Of a DNA stretch of 64,000 nt, positions 17,935-25,476 are shown in pieces. Positions within the stretch are counted from its first letter, which is position 1; every line of letters begins with the position of its first letter. The translations under genes were made by a program, and so were the position numbers. Origin of the DNA: Synechococcus sp. WH 5701 (GTDB lineage Bacteria; Cyanobacteriota; Cyanobacteriia; PCC-6307; Cyanobiaceae); NCBI RefSeq assembly GCF_000153045.1, contig NZ_CH724159.1:1723513-1787512 (forward strand). Direction: 5' to 3'. The notes beneath the pieces are model-generated. The model saw only the letters and a list, made by a program, of their open reading frames with translations, ran no database searches and had not been told where the DNA came from.

Positions 17935-18316
17935 GTCCCAGGATGGCCCCCTCGCCAGCGGCGACCTGGCCATCCTCGAGGCGACCCTGCTCCCCAGCCT
18001 TGAGCGCCACCACCTGCGCCTGCTGGCCCACTGCCTGCGCACCCTGCAGGAGGTGGCCGGCCGCCGCAGCGGTCCCCTGCCGGCACGCCCCACCCTGCTC
18101 GCCTGGATGGAGCGGCACAGCACCCTGGCCGCCGATCCCGACTTTCACCAGGTGTTCCTCACCCAGCTAGAACGTGGAGCCCTGCAGTTGCAGGAGCTGG
18201 CGGCCAGCCAGGGCTTGGAACCTCTCGCCCTCGAGATCGACGACCTGATCGCCTGGGCGGAGGCGGAGGCCAGAACCCGGCTCAGCCTCTCCACCCCAAC
18301 CCCACCACCAGGCTGA
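17927..18316 (+). CDS. Conserved-looking small protein downstream of sufR, unknown function
   Basis: A 129-residue, probably cytosolic, mostly helical protein (ILEATLLPSLERHHLRLLAH, LERGALQLQELAASQGLE). Its ATG lies inside the end of sufR with an 8-base overlap, so translation is coupled and it belongs to the sufR transcript. No domain is recognised. Its 3' end overlaps the convergent EamA gene by 35 bases, and the last residues (STPTPPPG) may be dictated by that overlap. Context hints at a role in Fe-S or redox control, but this is inference. Confidence 0.65.
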   Translation: MAKSQDGPLASGDLAILEATLLPSLERHHLRLLAHCLRTLQEVAGRRSGPLPARPTLLAWMERHSTLAADPDFHQVFLTQLERGALQLQELAASQGLEPLALEIDDLIAWAEAEARTRLSLSTPTPPPG

Positions 18317-19181
18317 CCCCGGCCAGGGCCAGCACCGCCGCCAGCAGCCCACCGAGGCCTGGTCGGTCCCCCTCCAACCCCGCCAGGGGCAGGGCCAGAA
18401 CTGGAGCGGTGGCCAGCAGGGCCACGGCAAGGCCGGCCGGCAGATGCTGCAGGGCCGTTTGCTGCAGAACGATGCCGGCACTCGTGCCCAGCAGAGTGGC
18501 CAAAAGCACCAGGGGCCAACGCCGCCGCAGGGGACGCGGGCGCACGCCCGGGGGCGGCAGCCGCCACAGCAACGGCAGCATCACGATGGCCGCCGCCGCC
18601 AGGCGCAGGGTGGCCGACTGGAGCGGAGGCAGAGCCGAATCACGCAGGGCCGCTCTCGAGAGCAGGGCGCCGGCACTGCCGCAAACCAGGGCGGCCAGGG
18701 CCAGCAACAGGCCCAGCTGCTGGCCGCCCGGGGGCAAGGGCACCACGCCAGCAGTCCCCGGCGGGGGCTGCTGACGGGCCACGAGCGCCACCGACAGGCA
18801 GATCAGCGCCACCCCCAGCCCCTGGGGCCAGCGGGGCCACTCGGCCAGGAACAGAGCTCCGCCCAGCAGCGACAGCGCCGGGCCACCCGCTTCGAGGGTG
18901 AGCGTTCGGCGAGTCCCCAGCCGGCGCAGAGCCGCGAAATAAAGACTGTCCCCCAGGGCAATGCCGAGCACACCGCTGGCCACCAGCAGCACCAGCGCCA
19001 GGGGCGACACCAGCCAGCCCCCCAGCAGCAGAACCGGCAACTGAATCCCCACGGCCAGCAGGTTCTTGACCAGGTTGAGCTGGGCGGCGCTCAAAGAGGT
19101 GGGCAAACGGCGCCAGAGGCTGCTGGAAACCGCCCAGCAGAGGGCTGCGGCCAGGGCCGCCACGACTCCCGTTGTGGCCAC
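18282..19181 (-). CDS. EamA family (DMT superfamily) transporter
   Basis: A 299-residue inner-membrane protein with about ten hydrophobic helices in two EamA repeats. Typical pieces are ALCWAVSSSLWRRL at the start, GDSLYFAALRRLGTRRTLTL and ALFLAEWPRWPQGLGVALI closing the first repeat, and the second repeat from about residue 160 (CGSAGALLSRAALRD) to the end. Such proteins export amino acids, nucleosides or drugs; substrate unknown. It converges on the gene downstream of sufR with a 35-base overlap. Confidence 0.85.
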   Translation of the reverse strand: MATTGVVAALAAALCWAVSSSLWRRLPTSLSAAQLNLVKNLLAVGIQLPVLLLGGWLVSPLALVLLVASGVLGIALGDSLYFAALRRLGTRRTLTLEAGGPALSLLGGALFLAEWPRWPQGLGVALICLSVALVARQQPPPGTAGVVPLPPGGQQLGLLLALAALVCGSAGALLSRAALRDSALPPLQSATLRLAAAAIVMLPLLWRLPPPGVRPRPLRRRWPLVLLATLLGTSAGIVLQQTALQHLPAGLAVALLATAPVLALPLAGLEGDRPGLGGLLAAVLALAGVSLVVGLGWRG

Positions 19182-19236
19182 CGGGCAACAGCTGGGGTTA
19201 AGGACTTGCGATCATCGCTGCAGCTGTGCTGCCCCC

Positions 19237-19865
19237 GTGAGCGTTCCGATCGCCGATGCCCTCAGTTTCTTCAGGCTCAGCTGCGGGCGCTGGCGCTCCC
19301 AGCGCACCAGCCACCACCTGTTGCACCGGCGTGCCGAGGCCGGTGGGTCGGTGATCGAGGTCACCGAGGTGGAGGGCCGCGACCCGCGCCTCAAGGCGAT
19401 CGCTGAACTGCATGGCCAGGACCCAGCGGGCCTGGTGGGGGGCTGCCAGGTGCGCTGGAGCGGCTCGATGGCCTGGGACAAGGCCGGCGAAGCCCATCAG
19501 GGGGGGAGTCGGTGTTCGGCCTGATTCCCACCGACCCCTCAGGGCGCGTGGGATTGCTGCTGCGCGACCGGGGGTATGCGGAGACCGCTCCGGTGGCTGG
19601 CCACTTCCGCATGGACGAGCGCGACGGCCTGCTGCTCACCACGGCCTACGAAACGATGAGCAGCCTGGAGCGCTTCTGGTTTCCCAACCCCAACCTGCGC
19701 CTGCGCACCAGCACCGTGGAAGGGCTCTCGAACACCGCCTCCTTCTGCATGGAAAGCCGCTGCCTGGAAAGCGACAGTGACCGGGAAACCGCCGACTTGG
19801 GCGAGGGCGCCACGGGCCCGGCGGAGACCCGCCGCAGAGCTCTGGTTTCGGCCTTCGGCTGGTAG
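19237..19865 (+). pseudogene. cpcS: CpcS/CpeS-type phycobiliprotein lyase, frameshifted
   Basis: The two frames together match a CpcS-family lyase, which attaches phycocyanobilin to phycobiliprotein cysteines. Frame one, from a GTG at 19237, has FFRLSCGRWRSQRTSHHLL, GGCQVRWSGSMAWDKAGEAH; frame two, from about 19503, has VFGLIPTD, LLLRDRGYAETAPVAGHF, YETMSSLERFWF and LRLRTSTVEGLSNTASFC. They are separated by a G7 run (19500-19506). Five G would give the expected HQGESVFGL and an intact 208-residue protein. The protein sequence on both sides is fully conserved, so the break is either very recent or a sequencing error. It lies 116 bases before cpcG. Confidence 0.85.
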
Positions 19866-19981
19866 GGCGGGCTTGCCCCGGCGGGCGTGTCAAACGTTAC
19901 GGACTGTGAGCCCTGCCGCCCCGAGCGGGGTTCGATCGGGCCTGACTTCTACGATCCACAGCGACGGATGACGATGTTCGC

Positions 19982-20743
19982 GTGGCGATCCCGCTTCTGA
20001 AGTACGCACCCACCAGCCAGAACTCTCGAGTGAAGGCGTTTCGAGTGGGCTCCGACGAGGATCCGAAAGGCGTCTCGCTTGACAAGGCCTTCGACCGCAA
20101 CGCCCAGAACGTGGTGATCGAATCGGCCTACCGTCAGATTTTCTTCCATGCCTTCAAGGTCGATCGCGACACGATCCTGGAGTCGCAGCTGCGCGATGGC
20201 CAGATCACCGTGCGTGATTTCATCCGGGCCCTCTGCCTCTCGGACACCTTCACCCGCAGCTTCTACAACCTCAACAGCAACTACCGGGTGGCCCGCCACC
20301 TGGTGGAGAAACTGCTGGGCCGCCAGGTGTATGGCAAAGCCGAAGAGATCGCCTGGTCGGCGGTGATCATGACCAAGGGCGTCGCCGGCGCCGTCGATCA
20401 GATCCTCGACAGCGACGAGTATCTCGAGAATTTCGGCTACGACACCGTTCCCTACCACCGCAACCGGGTGGTGGGCTCCCGTGAAGTGGGCGAAACTCCC
20501 TTCAACATCACCTCGCCCCGCTACGAGGCCTACCACCGAGGCATCCTGGGTTTCCCCCAGATCGTCTACACCGGCACCGCCAAGTCCCTGCCCAAATGGG
20601 CACGGCAACGCCGTGGTGGCTTCCCCGAGGACTACCTGCCCTGGGTCCGTTCCCTGCCTGCCCTGCGTACCGGAGCCGCATCGTCGGGCAACACCGGCAT
20701 GGATTATCTCTCCAAGGTTCCCTACCGCAGCGTCGGCCGCTGA
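19982..20743 (+). CDS. cpcG: Phycobilisome rod-core linker polypeptide CpcG
   Basis: A 253-residue linker that attaches phycocyanin rods to the allophycocyanin core. The N terminus MAIPLLKYAPTSQNSRV is typical of CpcG, followed by a PBS linker domain at about residues 20-155 (VIESAYRQIFFHAFKVDRD, LRDGQITVRDFIRALCLSD, YRVARHLVEKLLGRQVYG). The C-terminal basic part binds the core. The start is GTG; an ATG upstream is in another frame. A strong terminator follows, so the gene ends its transcript. Confidence 0.93.
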   Translation: MAIPLLKYAPTSQNSRVKAFRVGSDEDPKGVSLDKAFDRNAQNVVIESAYRQIFFHAFKVDRDTILESQLRDGQITVRDFIRALCLSDTFTRSFYNLNSNYRVARHLVEKLLGRQVYGKAEEIAWSAVIMTKGVAGAVDQILDSDEYLENFGYDTVPYHRNRVVGSREVGETPFNITSPRYEAYHRGILGFPQIVYTGTAKSLPKWARQRRGGFPEDYLPWVRSLPALRTGAASSGNTGMDYLSKVPYRSVGR

Positions 20744-20776
20744 CACCAGCGGCCTGCAACCAAAAACTCCCTTCAG

Positions 20777-20802
20777 AACGGCGGCTCACACCGCCGTTTT
20801 TT
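20777..20802 (+). terminator. Rho-independent terminator after cpcG
   Basis: An 8-bp perfect stem AACGGCGG / CCGCCGTT with a 6-base loop (CTCACA) followed by six T, 33 bases after the cpcG stop. Confidence 0.85.
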
Positions 20803-20912
20803 CGTGGCCATCCAGCGGTGCCCCAGTCAGCTGTTGCTGACGGAGGGAGGTTGGATGGCCGAGATCGGCGGGATTCACCCCAAACTGATCCCAAACGAAA
20901 TCCGGAGAAACG

Positions 20913-22052
20913 GTGACTCAGGCTCTCTCGTCCTTGGCTCGCATGACCCTGCGTCAGCTCCGTCAGATCGCTAGTGACCTCGGCGTGAGCTTGTACAGCC
21001 GCAAATCCAAGGAGGAGCTTCTGAGCGAAATCCACAGCGTCAAGGGCGAAGGGGAAGTCGCCCGCTCCGAACCATCCGCAGCACCCGGTTCCGCCTCCCC
21101 AAGTCTCGAGAGCCTGGAGGCCGGTTTCAGCCCAGCTCCACGCCCCGAGGCTGAGACCAAGGTGGTGTTCCTGCCCCGGGACCCCCAGTGGGCCTATGTG
21201 TTCTGGGAGATCGCCGAAGCCGAGCGCTCCAGGGCCATCGAGGCCGGCGCCGGCCAGCTCTGCCTTCGTGTCGCCGACGTGACCGGACTGCCCTCGGGGG
21301 CTGCTCACCCCCACACGCTCCAGGAGGTGCCCGTCGACAGCCATGCCACCGAGTGGTACCTGCCCGTTCCTCTCAGCGACCGCGATTACCGCGTGGAGCT
21401 GGGATACCGCAAGCACGGTGGCGGCTGGTTCTCCATGGGCTTCTCCGCCGTGGCCCGGGTGCCTACCCTGCATCCGAGCGAGCAGATCCTCGATCAGTTC
21501 GTTCCCTTCTCCCTGGAAGCGGCCCCCTCTGACACAGCCCTGGCCACCACCTATCCGCAGAGCAGCCCCAACGCGACCGGAGTGGACAGCGGCCTGCACG
21601 AGCGCCTTTATCAGACCGCCACGGTGCGTTGGAAGCACTTCGGCCGCGGTTCCGAAGCCTTCCACGAGCTCGAAGACTCCGATTCCGCAGCAGGCCTGCG
21701 CAGTCTCCACGATTCGGGAATCGGCCTCTGGGCCAGTGGCCGCAATGAATCAGGCATCGGTGGTGTGGCGCCCCGCCAGCGTTCCTTCTGGCTGGTGGCC
21801 GATGCAGAGCTGATCGTCTACGGCGCCACCGATCCGGCCGCCAAACTCACGATCGGCGATGAAGACGTGCCCCTCTCCCCCGATGGCACCTTCCGGGTGC
21901 AGGTGCCCTTCCGCGACGGCCAGCAGCTCTATCCCATTCAGGCGGTGGCTGCTGATGGCGAGCAGAAACGCAGCATCACTCTCAAGTTCGAGCGCACCAC
22001 CCCCGAAGACAACAGCAACCCCTCCAGCCAGGCCGTGGCTGAGTGGTTCTGA
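20913..22052 (+). CDS. DUF4912 domain protein with Rho/SAP-like N terminus
   Basis: A 379-residue protein. Residues 10-45 (MTLRQLRQIASDLGVSLYSRK) resemble the SAP-like N-terminal domain of Rho, a nucleic-acid-binding helix pair. After a Ser/Pro linker comes a DUF4912-type domain (VVFLPRDPQWAYVFWEI, then VELGYRKHGGGWFSMGFSAV), and a C-terminal beta-rich segment (YGATDPAAKLTIGDEDVPLS). The function of DUF4912 is unknown. The start is GTG at 20913, with GGAG 5 bases upstream. The stop overlaps the next small gene by one base. Confidence 0.82.
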   Translation: MTQALSSLARMTLRQLRQIASDLGVSLYSRKSKEELLSEIHSVKGEGEVARSEPSAAPGSASPSLESLEAGFSPAPRPEAETKVVFLPRDPQWAYVFWEIAEAERSRAIEAGAGQLCLRVADVTGLPSGAAHPHTLQEVPVDSHATEWYLPVPLSDRDYRVELGYRKHGGGWFSMGFSAVARVPTLHPSEQILDQFVPFSLEAAPSDTALATTYPQSSPNATGVDSGLHERLYQTATVRWKHFGRGSEAFHELEDSDSAAGLRSLHDSGIGLWASGRNESGIGGVAPRQRSFWLVADAELIVYGATDPAAKLTIGDEDVPLSPDGTFRVQVPFRDGQQLYPIQAVAADGEQKRSITLKFERTTPEDNSNPSSQAVAEWF

Positions 22053-22225
22053 TGCGCGCTTTCGTTGCCCTCACACCACTGGCCGGCACCCTCACCCTGC
22101 CGTTCCTCGTCCCCATCCTGATGGTCAGAGTGGGCGTGGGCACGGCCGTGGGCATGGCCGTGCTGGTGAGCACCCTCTGGTTCGTCCTGATGTTGCGCAC
22201 CGCCGAGATGCCAGGTCACCACTGA
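22052..22225 (+). CDS. Small two-span membrane protein, 57 aa
   Basis: A 57-residue peptide that is hydrophobic almost throughout, with two likely helices (about residues 7-28 and 31-51) and a short polar tail (MPGHH). Its ATG overlaps the stop of the DUF4912 gene by one base (TGATG), the arrangement seen in coupled gene pairs. No family is recognised. A GTG three codons upstream is an alternative start. Confidence 0.6.
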   Translation: MRAFVALTPLAGTLTLPFLVPILMVRVGVGTAVGMAVLVSTLWFVLMLRTAEMPGHH

Positions 22226-22282
22226 GATCAGTCCAACTCCCCCTCAGCGGGGAATTCTCAGGGCAGCCGCCATGCGCTGTCC

Positions 22283-23674
22283 GTGAGCCCCCACTCAGCC
22301 GTTCAACCCACCAGCCAGGCCGCCCGGGCGCTCTTCTTGGTGTCAGGCCTGCTCGCTCTCGGCCTTGGCGGATGCTCCGCTACCGCTCGCATCCTGGGCT
22401 CCCCCCCGGTGGATCTGCCCCTGCCGGAGAAGGTGGAGGTGGCTTTCAATCAGCGCGCCGACCGCCATTACCGGAGCCCGATCAGCGGCGAGCGCCGCAG
22501 AGGTGACGACCTCGAGCAACTGCTGCTCGAAACAATCGAGCGGGCCGAGAGCGACATCTTGGTGGCCGTGCAGGAGCTCTCCCTGCCCCGGGTGGCCGAA
22601 GCCCTGGCGAAGCGGAAGCGCCAGGGGTTGCGCGTGCGGGTGATCCTCGAGAACACCTACAGCACCCCCTTCAGTGAGCAGCTGCCTGTGGGGCTGAGTT
22701 CCCACCAGCTCGGCCGCTATCGCCAGCTGCTGGCCCTGGCCGACACTGACCACGACGGACGCCTGAGCGCCAGCGAACGCGACCGGGGCGATGCCGTCCG
22801 GATTCTGCAGCGGGGCGGCATTCCCCTGATCGACGACACGGCCGATGGCAGTGCAGGCAGCGGCCTGATGCACCACAAGTTCATGGTGGTGGACCAGCGC
22901 TGGCTGGTGACCGGCTCCGCCAATTTCACCCCCTCCTGCATCCACGGCGATCCCGACGACCGTCGCACCCTGGGCAACGTCAATCACCTGCTGCGCTTCG
23001 AGAGCCGGGAGCTCTCCGCGCTGTTCAGCAAGGAATTCACCAGGATGTGGGGGGATGGCCCCGGTGGCCTTGCCGACAGCCGTTTCGGCATTGCCAAGGA
23101 GGAAGGGCCGGTGCAGGCCGTGATGGTGGGGCCCACCAGGGTCGAAGTGCTCTTCGCTCCCCACCGCCGCAAGGATCCCAACCAGGGATTGCTGCTGCTC
23201 GATCAACGCCTGGCTCTGGCCAGGAGGCGGCTGGATCTGAGCCTGTTCGTCTTCTCAGCCCAGGGACTGGCCAACCGGCTCGCCGAGCTGCAGCAGCGGG
23301 GCGTGGCGATCCGGCTTCTGGCCGATCCTGGCTTCGCCAGCCGCAGCTTCTCGGAGGTGCTCGATCTGCTGGGCGTCTCGATGCCGGATCGCTTCTGCAA
23401 ACTGGAGCAGGACAACAGCCCCTGGCAGCAGCCGAACAAAGGGGTGGGCACGCCCCGCCTGGCTCGCGGCGACAAGCTGCACCACAAGTTCGCCGTGGTG
23501 GATGGAAAGACCGTGATCACCGGTTCGTTCAACTGGAGCCCGTCCGCCGCCCACGGCAACGACGAAACGCTGATGATCGTGGAGTCGCCCCAACTGGCGG
23601 CCCACTTCGGGCTTCCTGAAGATCTCCAGACCGCTTGCAGTGCAGTGGATCTGGGCACTTCTATGGCGGTATAA
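22283..23674 (+). CDS. Phospholipase D-like lipoprotein, 3' end replaced by IS sequence
   Basis: A 463-codon frame starting with GTG. The N terminus is a lipoprotein signal with lipobox LGGC near residue 32. Two PLD catalytic motifs are present: MHHKFMVVD...GSANFT near residues 195-215 and LHHKFAVVD...GSFNWS near 400-420. Between them, residues 153-167 (DTDHDGRLSASE) form an EF-hand-like calcium loop, unusual in PLD proteins. Native sequence ends at base 23608 (HF, codon 442); the last 21 residues come from the left end of the inserted IS element. The missing C terminus survives at 25339-25476. Both HxK motifs remain, so partial activity is possible. Confidence 0.88.
   Translation: MSPHSAVQPTSQAARALFLVSGLLALGLGGCSATARILGSPPVDLPLPEKVEVAFNQRADRHYRSPISGERRRGDDLEQLLLETIERAESDILVAVQELSLPRVAEALAKRKRQGLRVRVILENTYSTPFSEQLPVGLSSHQLGRYRQLLALADTDHDGRLSASERDRGDAVRILQRGGIPLIDDTADGSAGSGLMHHKFMVVDQRWLVTGSANFTPSCIHGDPDDRRTLGNVNHLLRFESRELSALFSKEFTRMWGDGPGGLADSRFGIAKEEGPVQAVMVGPTRVEVLFAPHRRKDPNQGLLLLDQRLALARRRLDLSLFVFSAQGLANRLAELQQRGVAIRLLADPGFASRSFSEVLDLLGVSMPDRFCKLEQDNSPWQQPNKGVGTPRLARGDKLHHKFAVVDGKTVITGSFNWSPSAAHGNDETLMIVESPQLAAHFGLPEDLQTACSAVDLGTSMAV
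23603..23608 (+). repeat. Left copy of IS target-site duplication (CACTTC)
   Basis: CACTTC directly precedes the left inverted repeat of the element, and an identical copy follows the right end at 25333-25338. Confidence 0.85.
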
Positions 23675-23675
23675 T
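23670..23675 (+). promoter_or_regulatory. Possible -10 box for the transposase
   Basis: A perfect TATAAT lies 49 bases before the transposase ATG, inside the left end of the element. No good -35 box at standard spacing is seen, so this is a tentative call. Confidence 0.35.
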
Positions 23676-23724
23676 GTGCGCAAATCGGCTGGATTGAGCC
23701 GAAAAGCTGCACCAAGTTTTCCAC

Positions 23725-25266
23725 ATGTACCGCCGCAAGGAAGGCAATCAGCTCTCCTTTGATGATTTCTTCCTCCCATTCGGCGGGAAGCTCTCGGGGG
23801 ATAACCGCTGGGTGAAGTTGGCGGATCTGATCCCTTGGGATGAGCTGGAGCATCACTACGCCTCGCAGTTTTCAAAGGGGTTCGGAGCGCCTGCCAAGCC
23901 TTTTCGCATGGCCCTTGGTGCCTTGATCATCAAGGAGCGCTTGCAGGTCACCGACGAAGAGCTCGTTGAGCAGATCAAGGAAAATCCCTATCTTCAGTTC
24001 TTTCTTGGCTTGGAAGGCTTCCAGTTCGAGGCACCGTTTGATCCCTCGATGATGGTGTATTTCCGTCGTCGGCTGCCAGAGAAGACCATCAATGACTGCA
24101 ACGAGCGGATCGTCCGGCATGGCAAACAACAAATTGCACAGAATAAACAAGGCGACAATGATGATCCTGATGATGGTGACGGATCAGTGCCTGCCGCTCT
24201 TGAACGCCCCAGCCAAGATGCGAAGGCGCCCAAGAGGCATCAAGGAATCCTTCTGATTGACGCCACATGCGTGCCCAGCGATATTCGCTATCCCACTGAT
24301 CTCTCTCTTCTCAATGAAGCCCGCGAAACGACAGAGAAGCTGATTGATGAGATGCACAAGCAAGTGCGTGATGTGTTTGGCCACAAACCAAGAACCAACC
24401 GGCGTCAGGCCCGTCGTCAATTCCTGGCGGTGGCCAAGAAGAAGCGTCCGCGCCTCAGCAAGATTCGCAAGGCCATTGGTCAGCAGCTCCGGCATCTGGC
24501 TCGAAACCTGTCCAGTATCGATGCTCTGATCGCCTGCGGTGCAAGAGTTTTGGCGGCTGGTCGCCATTGGTATCGCAAGCTGTTGGTGATCAGTGAGCTG
24601 GTGAGGCAGCAAAAGATCCTGTATCACTCAGACACCAGAAGTATTCAGGATCGAATCGTCAGTTTGACACAACCCCACATCAGGCCAATCGTTCGTGGCA
24701 AGACTAGAAATAATGTTGAATTTGGTGCCAAGATCTCGATCTCGGTCAGTGGCGATGGATTTGCATTCCTGGATCGTCTCAGCTGGGATCCCTACAACGA
24801 AGGAGAAGACCTAAAATCCCAGGTACGCACTTTTCACCGTCGCCATGGCTTTTATCCAAAGGTTGTCTGTGCTGATCAGATCTATCGCACACGATCCAAC
24901 CGCGCCTTTTGCATGAGGCATGGAATTCGCTTGAGCGGGCCGCGTCTTGGCAGGCCAAAAAATGATCCTGATCTCGTCGCTGCAGAGAAGAAGATCGCTC
25001 TAGATGATCAGAGGCGGCGCAACGGTGTAGAGGGGAAGTTCGGCCAAGGGAAGCGCCGTTTCGGGCTTGGGCTCGTTCGTGAGAAGCTGGCCGAGACCTC
25101 AGGTTGCACCATCGCCATAAATCTGTTGGTCATGAACCTCGAGAAGCTCCTGGAGCTTCTTGTTGTATTGATTGCCATACTCCAAGGCTTGCTAATGGCA
25201 TGTATCGCCTCTGAGAGGCGTCCCACGCTGCTCATTTCATCGGGACTGAGTTTGGCTACATGCTGA
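23725..25266 (+). CDS. IS5-superfamily DDE transposase
   Basis: A 513-residue transposase. The N-terminal part has the DUF772-like region (FRMALGALIIKERLQVTDEE, PYLQFFLGLEGFQ, DPSMMVYFRRRLP). Candidate catalytic acids are in LIDATCVPSDI near residue 180, KVVCADQIYRTRSNR near 380 and NGVEGKFGQGKRRFGLG near 440. The C terminus (INLLVMNLEKLLELL) is typical of this superfamily. Length is complete and no internal stop is seen, so the element may still be mobile. Codon use is lower in GC than that of neighbouring genes. Confidence 0.9.
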   Translation: MYRRKEGNQLSFDDFFLPFGGKLSGDNRWVKLADLIPWDELEHHYASQFSKGFGAPAKPFRMALGALIIKERLQVTDEELVEQIKENPYLQFFLGLEGFQFEAPFDPSMMVYFRRRLPEKTINDCNERIVRHGKQQIAQNKQGDNDDPDDGDGSVPAALERPSQDAKAPKRHQGILLIDATCVPSDIRYPTDLSLLNEARETTEKLIDEMHKQVRDVFGHKPRTNRRQARRQFLAVAKKKRPRLSKIRKAIGQQLRHLARNLSSIDALIACGARVLAAGRHWYRKLLVISELVRQQKILYHSDTRSIQDRIVSLTQPHIRPIVRGKTRNNVEFGAKISISVSGDGFAFLDRLSWDPYNEGEDLKSQVRTFHRRHGFYPKVVCADQIYRTRSNRAFCMRHGIRLSGPRLGRPKNDPDLVAAEKKIALDDQRRRNGVEGKFGQGKRRFGLGLVREKLAETSGCTIAINLLVMNLEKLLELLVVLIAILQGLLMACIASERRPTLLISSGLSLATC

Positions 25267-25332
25267 GATGATCACGGCGCAGGCATCTCTGGATCAGAGG
25301 CTGGCCCGAGCAATAGCTTTTTCAGGAGGCCC

Positions 25333-25338
25333 CACTTC
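25333..25338 (+). repeat. Right copy of IS target-site duplication (CACTTC)
   Basis: Identical to the left copy at 23603-23608 and directly next to the right inverted repeat; it resumes the reading frame of the interrupted gene (codons CAC TTC). Confidence 0.85.
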
Positions 25339-25476
25339 ACCCGCGAGGAAGACCGCATGTGGCAGGGGGCGGAACTGGGAATCACGCCCCGGCTGCGGCG
25401 CAAGCTGGAACGAATTCGCCAGACCTGCGGGCAAGGGACGCCGCGGCCCCTGGCAGCCAAAGCGCAGAAGTCATGA
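25339..25476 (+). pseudogene. Severed C-terminal fragment of the phospholipase D-like gene
   Basis: An open frame of 45 codons plus TGA continues exactly where the phospholipase D-like gene was cut: HF + TREEDRMWQGAELGITPRL and a basic end (RRKLERIRQTCGQG). Joining bases 22283-23608 to 25339-25476 gives an intact protein of 487 residues. The original TGA overlaps the start of the FAD monooxygenase gene as ATGA. The fragment itself has no start signal. Confidence 0.85.

Larger units (their letters stand above)
23609..25332 (+). mobile_element. Complete IS5-superfamily insertion sequence, about 1.72 kb
   Basis: The element is bounded by imperfect terminal inverted repeats, GGGCTTCCTGAAGA at the left (23609-23622) and GGGCCTCCTGAAAA read inward from 25332, with matches at 12 of 14 positions. 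Each end is flanked by CACTTC, a 6-bp target duplication. The single long gene inside is a DDE transposase. Base composition is clearly lower in GC than that of the host. Removing the element and one CACTTC copy restores an uninterrupted phospholipase D-like gene, which proves the boundaries. Exact IS group not assigned. Confidence 0.9.

Noticed and set aside
19237..19865. Programmed ribosomal frameshifting in the cpcS-like gene
   Set aside because: No slippery-site plus structure logic was seen, and the family is not known to use it; an indel in the G tract is simpler.
23603..25338. The transposon as a composite element carrying extra genes
   Set aside because: Only one gene lies between the inverted repeats, and no second IS copy was seen in the window.
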